Shown here one piece after another: positions 9,586-13,543 of a DNA stretch of 13,543 bases; within the stretch, counting starts at the first letter, position 1, and each line of letters opens with the position of its first letter. The DNA is from Cephalothrix spiralis (Eukaryota; Nemertea; Palaeonemertea; Archinemertea; Cephalotrichidae). The stretch is taken from the NCBI GenBank assembly GCA_032353305.1, contig JAUCNG010126653.1, positions 1 to 13,543 of the forward strand, read 5' to 3'. Below the pieces are notes generated by a model that was not told the DNA's origin, did not search any database, and saw only the letters and a list, made by a program, of their open reading frames with translations. The position numbers and the translations under genes are program-made.

Positions 9586-9924
9586 GCTGCTGGCAACTTA
9601 GAATTAGATATTCTATGTGCACTCAGTTGTTTACTTTAACGTTAACGGAAAGATTAAAAACTGATGTGCTCTGAATTTCTTTGGTCACTCGTTTACATAG
9701 GGCTCCCTCTCATTTAATTGAGAACTAGAAATTTGGTTTAAAACTTAAAATACCAAAATATAGGACAGAACAATTCTGATAAAGGGCAGGGCTGTATGAA
9801 AGACGGTGGTGGATCGGTATAAAAATGCAATATTTTACTACACTTTTCTGTAATTCAAAATTTGCAACATTTTTTCTTGGTTTTTGTGACCCAATCCTTA
9901 TTATAAAGCATAAAATGGATATTG

Positions 9925-9946
9925 ATTGAATTGAATTCAATTCAAT
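9925..9946. repeat. 22-bp perfect palindrome
   Basis: ATTGAATTGAA is followed immediately by its exact reverse complement, TTCAATTCAAT. It could equally be a short TTGAA/TTCAA simple-sequence run. No function is inferred. Confidence 0.6.
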
Positions 9947-10152
9947 AGCTGACTAATTATGGCGCGCGAAAAATTCTGATTATGAATTTTTATTTGTATG
10001 AATAAATGTTAACAAAATAAAAAGAATACCAGCTGATACTAAAAAAATTAAAGATAAAGATGGATGGGGGTGGGTGGTCAACATTTTGTTGGAAAATATT
10101 TGCAATGCGGTCATATCCCGTTTCGTCGACCCGAATTTCGTCAAAACTCGAC

Positions 10153-10239
10153 CATTCGACCAAATGGGATTTGTCCATTCGACCATTTGTCCATTCGACC
10201 AAATGTCCACTAGACGAAATGTCCATTCGAACAAGATGC
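10153..10239 (+). repeat. Tandem repeat, 16-bp unit CATTCGACCAAATGTC
   Basis: Units start at 10153 (with a 7-base insertion), 10176, 10192, 10208 and 10224. The exact form is CATTCGACCAAATGTC at 10192. CATTCGACCATTTGTC at 10176 and CACTAGACGAAATGTC at 10208 are variants. Degenerate TCGAC/TTCGTC words continue upstream to about 10122. Open frames on both strands across this block are by-products of the repeat. Confidence 0.8.
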
Positions 10240-10698
10240 TCCTAATATGCGCGATATCCTTTTGCAAATGTCGTCAGAGTTTTACCCTTATAAGGAATCT
10301 TCGATCACTGCTTTGTCACATTATAAAATTGAAAAATCTTTGCAGGATTTCCTCAAGCTGTTTGTCTAGTTAAAGAAAGATATTGCCTTGAGATAGAGTA
10401 AATGTCGTTTATTTTCCCTTCGATTTATTTTTGGCTGAAACCCTGTGGTGAATATTGATCTAATTCATGAATGATAAAAGAAGTTCCGCGTCATCTTTCA
10501 GTTGACCAGAATCTTAAATGAATATTTTATCACATTTGCAATATTAAAATCAAATCATATCTTCGATATGCATGCGATGGTTGCACAAAAAATAACTATT
10601 CCTGATTCTTTCATGATTTCCAACTTTTATGGGGATATCCTTTTTATGAAAAAGTGGAAATCAGCTGACACTCTGCCCTTTTATTTGCGGTCAGAATA

Positions 10699-11185
10699 CA
10701 CAGGTTCATGGAAATTTTGGCGTACAACGGTCAGACCCCAGTTTTCGGCCCCTCGCAAAAATCTCGGAAGTGCGGGCCTTCCCATCAACCATTATATTTT
10801 TTTGAAAGCTTGTGGAAATTCTAGGTTCAAGTTTATATTTTCAAAAGGGTCGGGCTCACTTTGAGGCCTCAGAAGCCAAATGTTTTTTTTAAGGTTAAGG
10901 TTCCCAAAAAGGGTCCAACCCGATATTTACTGATCCGCATGGTCTAATACAAGAATAAGATACCATTTTCGATTGGGTTTGACCATAATATAGGACATAT
11001 AGATTTTTTTTGAAAAAATTTAATGGCTCGTGAGGCCCCTAAGTGGGCCGGACACTTTCGAAAATATAAACTTGAACCTAGAATTTCCACAAGCTTTCCA
11101 AAAATATATGGGTTGATGGGATTTAGGCCCACACTTCCGAGACTGGAGTCTGAAGGTTGTACGCTAAAAGTTTCATAAACATGTG
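10699..11185. mobile_element. TA-flanked long-TIR MITE, family 1 copy 2
   Basis: A 487-bp foldback element in the same orientation as the copy at 7752-8122, with TA outside each end (10697-10698 and 11186-11187). The ends are CACAGGTTCATGGAAATTTT on the left and, as reverse complement, CACATGTTTATGAAACTTTT on the right. Both continue through GCGTACAACxxTCAGACxCCAGT, CTCGGAAGTGxGGGCC, CCATCAACC and GAAAGCTTGTGGAAATTCTA. Each arm is about 170 bp and reaches GGCCTCA...GCCA, further inward than in copy 1. The centre shares ACCATTTTCGATTGGGTTTGA with copy 1. The element carries no transposase. Frames at 10502-10864 and 10944-11132 overlap it and are not genes. Confidence 0.85.
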
Positions 11186-11378
11186 TATTCTTGAAGTAAA
11201 ACTGATGATTTTAAACTTTAAAACTGATGATTTGGTTTATCTTTTAAAATGAAAAACACAAATACTAAAATATATATAAATATGATCGCGAAACTCTAGT
11301 TTAAATAAATTGAGAGTGAAAATATTCAAATAAACCTGTAATCTATATTTTCTTGAAATGCATTTTGATATCTAATAG

Positions 11379-11618
11379 GTTTACCAAGGCGAAGAAAATT
11401 GTCAAAATTGTGGTACAATCTTTAACAAAACAAGACAATTTTGCTGTTGTTATCTCAAGATCACATTACTACAGTACTTACATATCAGAAAAAATTGTTT
11501 ACAACGCTGAAGTTATAGGATGTTCCAAAGCCTCACTGGTTCCTGCCACATCTAGCAACAAGAAAGAGATACTTGGAATTATGGAAGAAATTGTTCCAAT
11601 TGGAGGATCCAATCATTC
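11379..11618 (+). CDS. Exon D of alpha-2/delta- or CACHD1-like VWA protein (VWA domain)
   Basis: Internal exon, 240 nt, symmetrical phase 2-2. Acceptor ATCTAATAG, donor GTAAGT at 11619. It completes Arg175 and gives 79 codons plus TC of a serine codon (TCN is always Ser). FTKAKKIVKIVVQSLTKQDN is VWA helix 1 leading to the D-x-F-A-V-V strand. Next come YNAEVIGC, LVPATSSNKKEI and a helix ending PIGGSNHS. Cys223 and the A-x-x-x-NKK segment line up with the same region of alpha-2/delta VWA domains. The following G-G-S-N position normally carries the MIDAS threonine (G-x-T); here it is Ser252. N253-H-S is a possible glycosylation sequon. A plus-strand open frame from an in-frame upstream ATG at 11353 covers the exon, but that ATG lies in the intron and is not a start. 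Confidence 0.94.
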
Positions 11619-11816
11619 GTAAGTAATTGCCTCATCCTTTATTCAATCATATTCCGTTTTACGCTTAAATACGATTCGTTTTCGTTATTGCTAAATACTC
11701 CATTATTTTTGCATTTTATAATATAGCAGAGTACTTTAAAATACACTAAGAAAGCGCATGGAGATAAAAAGGCATATGGCTTTTTATTTATGGTGACACC
11801 ATTCTATATATCGTAC
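11619..11816 (+). other. Start of downstream intron (intron 4)
   Basis: Begins GTAAGT (phase 2). It is AT-rich, with no feature before the MITE. No acceptor followed by a plausible continuation of the VWA domain is seen in the rest of the window, so the next exon is probably beyond 13543. Confidence 0.6.
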
Positions 11817-12086
11817 CATAAACTAATCACCTATAAACATGTAAGTTCGAGATATCCAATACTATTTTGCTATAGATCATTTATCCCTGTGAGTGCAACC
11901 GTTGGTTATTTATAAACAGAGTTCAAAAGGATTTCAAGAGCTTATCGCGAACGATCTAATTTCTGTACTTTTCATGGGATCTCATGATAACATGCTGAGA
12001 TGGGAAGAGTTAAAAATAATCCCAGGTGGCACTCGTCGGTATTGCATTATATATCAATTTGGATGTTTATAGGTGATTAGTTTATG
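11817..12086. mobile_element. MITE with perfect 24-bp TIRs and 7-bp target duplication
   Basis: A 270-bp element. The left terminus begins CATAAACTAATCACC and continues TATAAACAT (11817-11840). The right terminus (12063-12086) is its exact reverse complement. ATCGTAC occurs immediately outside both ends (11810-11816 and 12087-12093), a perfect 7-bp target-site duplication. The clean ends and intact duplication suggest a relatively young insertion compared with the other elements here. CA-starting TIRs with a 7-8 bp duplication would fit P-like or another 7-8-bp-TSD superfamily, but I cannot assign it. The interior has no coding capacity. Confidence 0.92.
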
Positions 12087-12329
12087 ATCGTACTTCATAA
12101 TTTCCTGGTCGGGTTTACCAAAAGCCTTTCGGAAAATAGCAAATAAATAATCCATATACATGTACACGTATAATTCTTTTTGTGGCGCGCATCGATTGGC
12201 AAATCCCAGCGATGTTCACTTGATTCATGACCACTTGGATGTTCCCATTCAGTATTCGGCGTGTTATCATTATCTGGATCCCGATCACGTCAGTTATGTC
12301 CAATGAGTACTGTTTAAGGGATCGGTTTG
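12087..12329 (+). other. Spacer between MITE and satellite-like array
   Basis: Less AT-rich than the surrounding introns. Open frames exist on both strands (minus 12115-12303, and an unbroken plus frame of about 45 codons ending at the TGA at 12304-12306). Neither continues the VWA domain with a suitable acceptor and phase. No gene is called. Confidence 0.4.
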
Positions 12330-13543
12330 ATCTGTTTGAATTGTCTAAACGATATGTTGAGCGTTTAATTTGACAGTTTCGATTCTTTCGTTTTGTATAT
12401 TTGTGAATCTTCCAATTGATCAGTTGACTGTTTCATTCGAGTGTTTTGATAATTTGAAAGTCTCAATTGATCAGTTGACCGTTTCAATAGACTAGTTCGA
12501 TACTTTGAAACGCAGACCACCACCCTCTCTGATGATTTGATTTTTCGATTGGTTCAATCGAAATGACTGGTTGACTATTTCAATTGATTGTTTTGATAAT
12601 TTGAAAGTCTCCAATTGATCAGTTGACGGTTTCGATAGTTTGAAAGAATCCAAAGTATCAATTGAAACTGTCAACTGATCGTTTGGATAGTTTCATTCAT
12701 GGAGACCCCCTCCCCTCTCCGACGATTTTGATTTTTCGATCGGTTCAGTCGAAAGGACTGGTTGACTGTTTCAAATGATTGTTTCGATAATTTGAAAGAA
12801 TCAATTCAAACAGTCAACTGTTCGTTTCGACTGAAAATATCGAAAAATCAAATCGTCGGAGAGGGGGTCTCCGTGAACGAAACTATCCGAATTGATCAGT
12901 TGACTGTTTCATTCGACTGGTTCGATACTTTGAAACGCAGACCCCCATCTTCGACGATTTGATTTTTCGATTGGTTCAGTCGAAAGGACTGGTTGACTGT
13001 TTCAAATGATTGTTTTGATAATTTGAAAAGTGTCCAATTGATCAGTTGACGGTTTCAATCGACTGTTTCGATAGTTTGAAAGAATCCAAAGTATCAATTC
13101 AAACTGTAAACTGATCGTTTGGATAGTTCCATTCACGGAGACCCCCTCTCCGACTATTTGATTTTTCGATTGTTTCAGTCGAAACGACTGGTTGACTGTT
13201 TCAACTGATCGTTTTGATAATTTGAAAGTCTCCAATTGATCACTTGACCGTTTCAATTGACTAGTTCGATACTTTGAAACGCAGACCACCACCCTCTCTG
13301 ATGATTTGATTTTTCGATTGGTTCAGTCGAAAGGACTGGTTGACTATTTCAATTGATTGTTTCGATAGTTTGACAGATCATTCACGGAGACCCCCTCTCC
13401 GACGATTTTATTTTTCGATTGGTTCTGTCGAAAGGACTGGGTTGACTGTTTCAACTGATCGTTTTAATAATTTGAAAGTCTCCAATTGATCAGTTGACCA
13501 TTTCATCCGACTGTTTTGATAATTTGAAAGAATCAAAAGAATC
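12330..13543. repeat. Complex satellite-like array of TTCGA-rich modules
   Basis: The array runs off the window end. Recurring modules include AATTGATCAGTTGAC (near 12412, 12464, 12611, 12891, 13034, 13482, and a variant at 13234), GATTTGATTTTTCGATTGG (near 12534, 12721, 12954, 13151, 13302, 13401), GTCGAAAGGACTGGTTGACTG, and GGAGACCCCCTCTCCGACGA. Module spacing is irregular (about 100-230 bp). Larger blocks are duplicated: about 100 bp from 12490 (GACTAGTTCGATACTTTG) recurs nearly unchanged at 13259, an offset of 769 bp. Another block recurs at 423 bp offset (12611 and 13034). One block near 12800-12905 is inverted. Short frames on both strands here are repeat-derived. No protein is inferred. 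Confidence 0.88.
12664..12911. repeat. Large imperfect palindrome inside the array
   Basis: The left arm runs from about 12664 to 12780 and the right arm from about 12802 to 12911. Matching pairs include GTCAACTGATC with GATCAGTTGAC, GGATAGTTTC with GAAACTATCC, GGAGACCCCCTC with GAGGGGGTCTCC, and TCCGACGATTTTGATTTTTC with GAAAAATCAAATCGTCGG. The central spacer is only about 20 nt. It marks a head-to-head junction of array units. Confidence 0.8.

Larger units (their letters stand above)
9210..10698 (+). other. Intron 3, first part; no gene seen
   Basis: Start of the 2,169-bp phase-2 intron between exons C and D (9210-11378, GTGAGT to TCTAATAG). It contains a GC-rich hairpin (9526-9585), a short perfect palindrome (9925-9946) and a 16-bp tandem repeat (10153-10239), listed separately. 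Several 60-120-codon frames (9468-9674, 9725-9940, 9980-10267, 10060-10373, 10502-10864) have no protein-like features, and some run through repeats. None is called. Confidence 0.6.

Noticed and set aside
9980-10373. Overlapping open frames on both strands with repetitive peptides
   Set aside because: They read through the 16-bp tandem repeat; frames open on both strands are a repeat by-product.
10502-11132. 120-codon plus frame and 62-codon minus frame
   Set aside because: Both overlap the second long-TIR MITE and share repeat-derived peptide sequence with the first copy.
12160-12306. Unbroken plus frame tested as the next VWA exon
   Set aside because: No acceptor in the right phase, and no similarity to the expected VWA continuation after the GGSNHS segment.
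12492-13292. Repetitive frames on both strands (e.g. recurring FKLSK and FRLKQSKNQI peptides)
   Set aside because: They are translations of the satellite-like array modules, not a repeat protein.
849-13543. CRISPR-like or prokaryotic interpretation of the repeats
   Set aside because: Spliced exons and MITEs show eukaryotic DNA; no regular repeat-spacer pattern is present.

Overview
This is an AT-rich eukaryotic, most likely invertebrate animal, genomic window. Coding sequence is confined to four short exons separated by introns of 192 bp, 7,064 bp and 2,169 bp. The flanks and introns are full of short inverted-repeat (MITE-like) transposable elements. No bacterial features (operons, Shine-Dalgarno sites, CRISPR) and no tRNA or rRNA genes were seen. 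I cannot name the species.

The one recognisable gene lies on the + strand, and only an internal part of it is present: exons 1428-1611, 1804-1956, 9021-9209 and 11379-11618. They have good splice signals and join without a frame break into 254 complete codons. The protein has a VWA_N region with WQYFGS and GVYRLYPG motifs, then DPRxRxWY, then the start of a von Willebrand factor A domain with a DxSxS metal-binding (MIDAS) motif. This is the architecture of the calcium-channel alpha-2/delta and CACHD1 ('VWFA and cache domain') family. The N-terminus and signal peptide lie upstream of the window. The rest of the VWA domain, the cache domains and the C-terminus lie downstream.

Layout: 1-1427 is the upstream intron and holds a C-run-bearing inverted-repeat element (849-1197). 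Exons A and B follow. The large intron 1957-9020 holds a hAT-like MITE (3554-3853), a 181-bp inverted-repeat element (4242-4422), two related mariner-type elements (5095-5610 and 8451-8820), and one copy of a second TA-flanked long-TIR family (7752-8122). Exon C follows. Intron 9210-11378 holds a GC-rich hairpin (9526-9585), a 16-bp tandem repeat (10153-10239) and the second copy of the long-TIR family (10699-11185). Exon D follows. The downstream intron holds a MITE with perfect 24-bp TIRs and a 7-bp target duplication (11817-12086). From about 12330 to the window end there is a complex satellite-like array containing a large palindrome (about 12664-12911).

The short open reading frames scattered through the window (60-120 codons) lie in introns or inside repeats and show no protein-like signal. 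I do not call any of them genes. I found no convincing new biological system. The most interesting non-coding items are the 7-bp-TSD MITE, the paired long-TIR families and the palindromic TTCGA-rich array.
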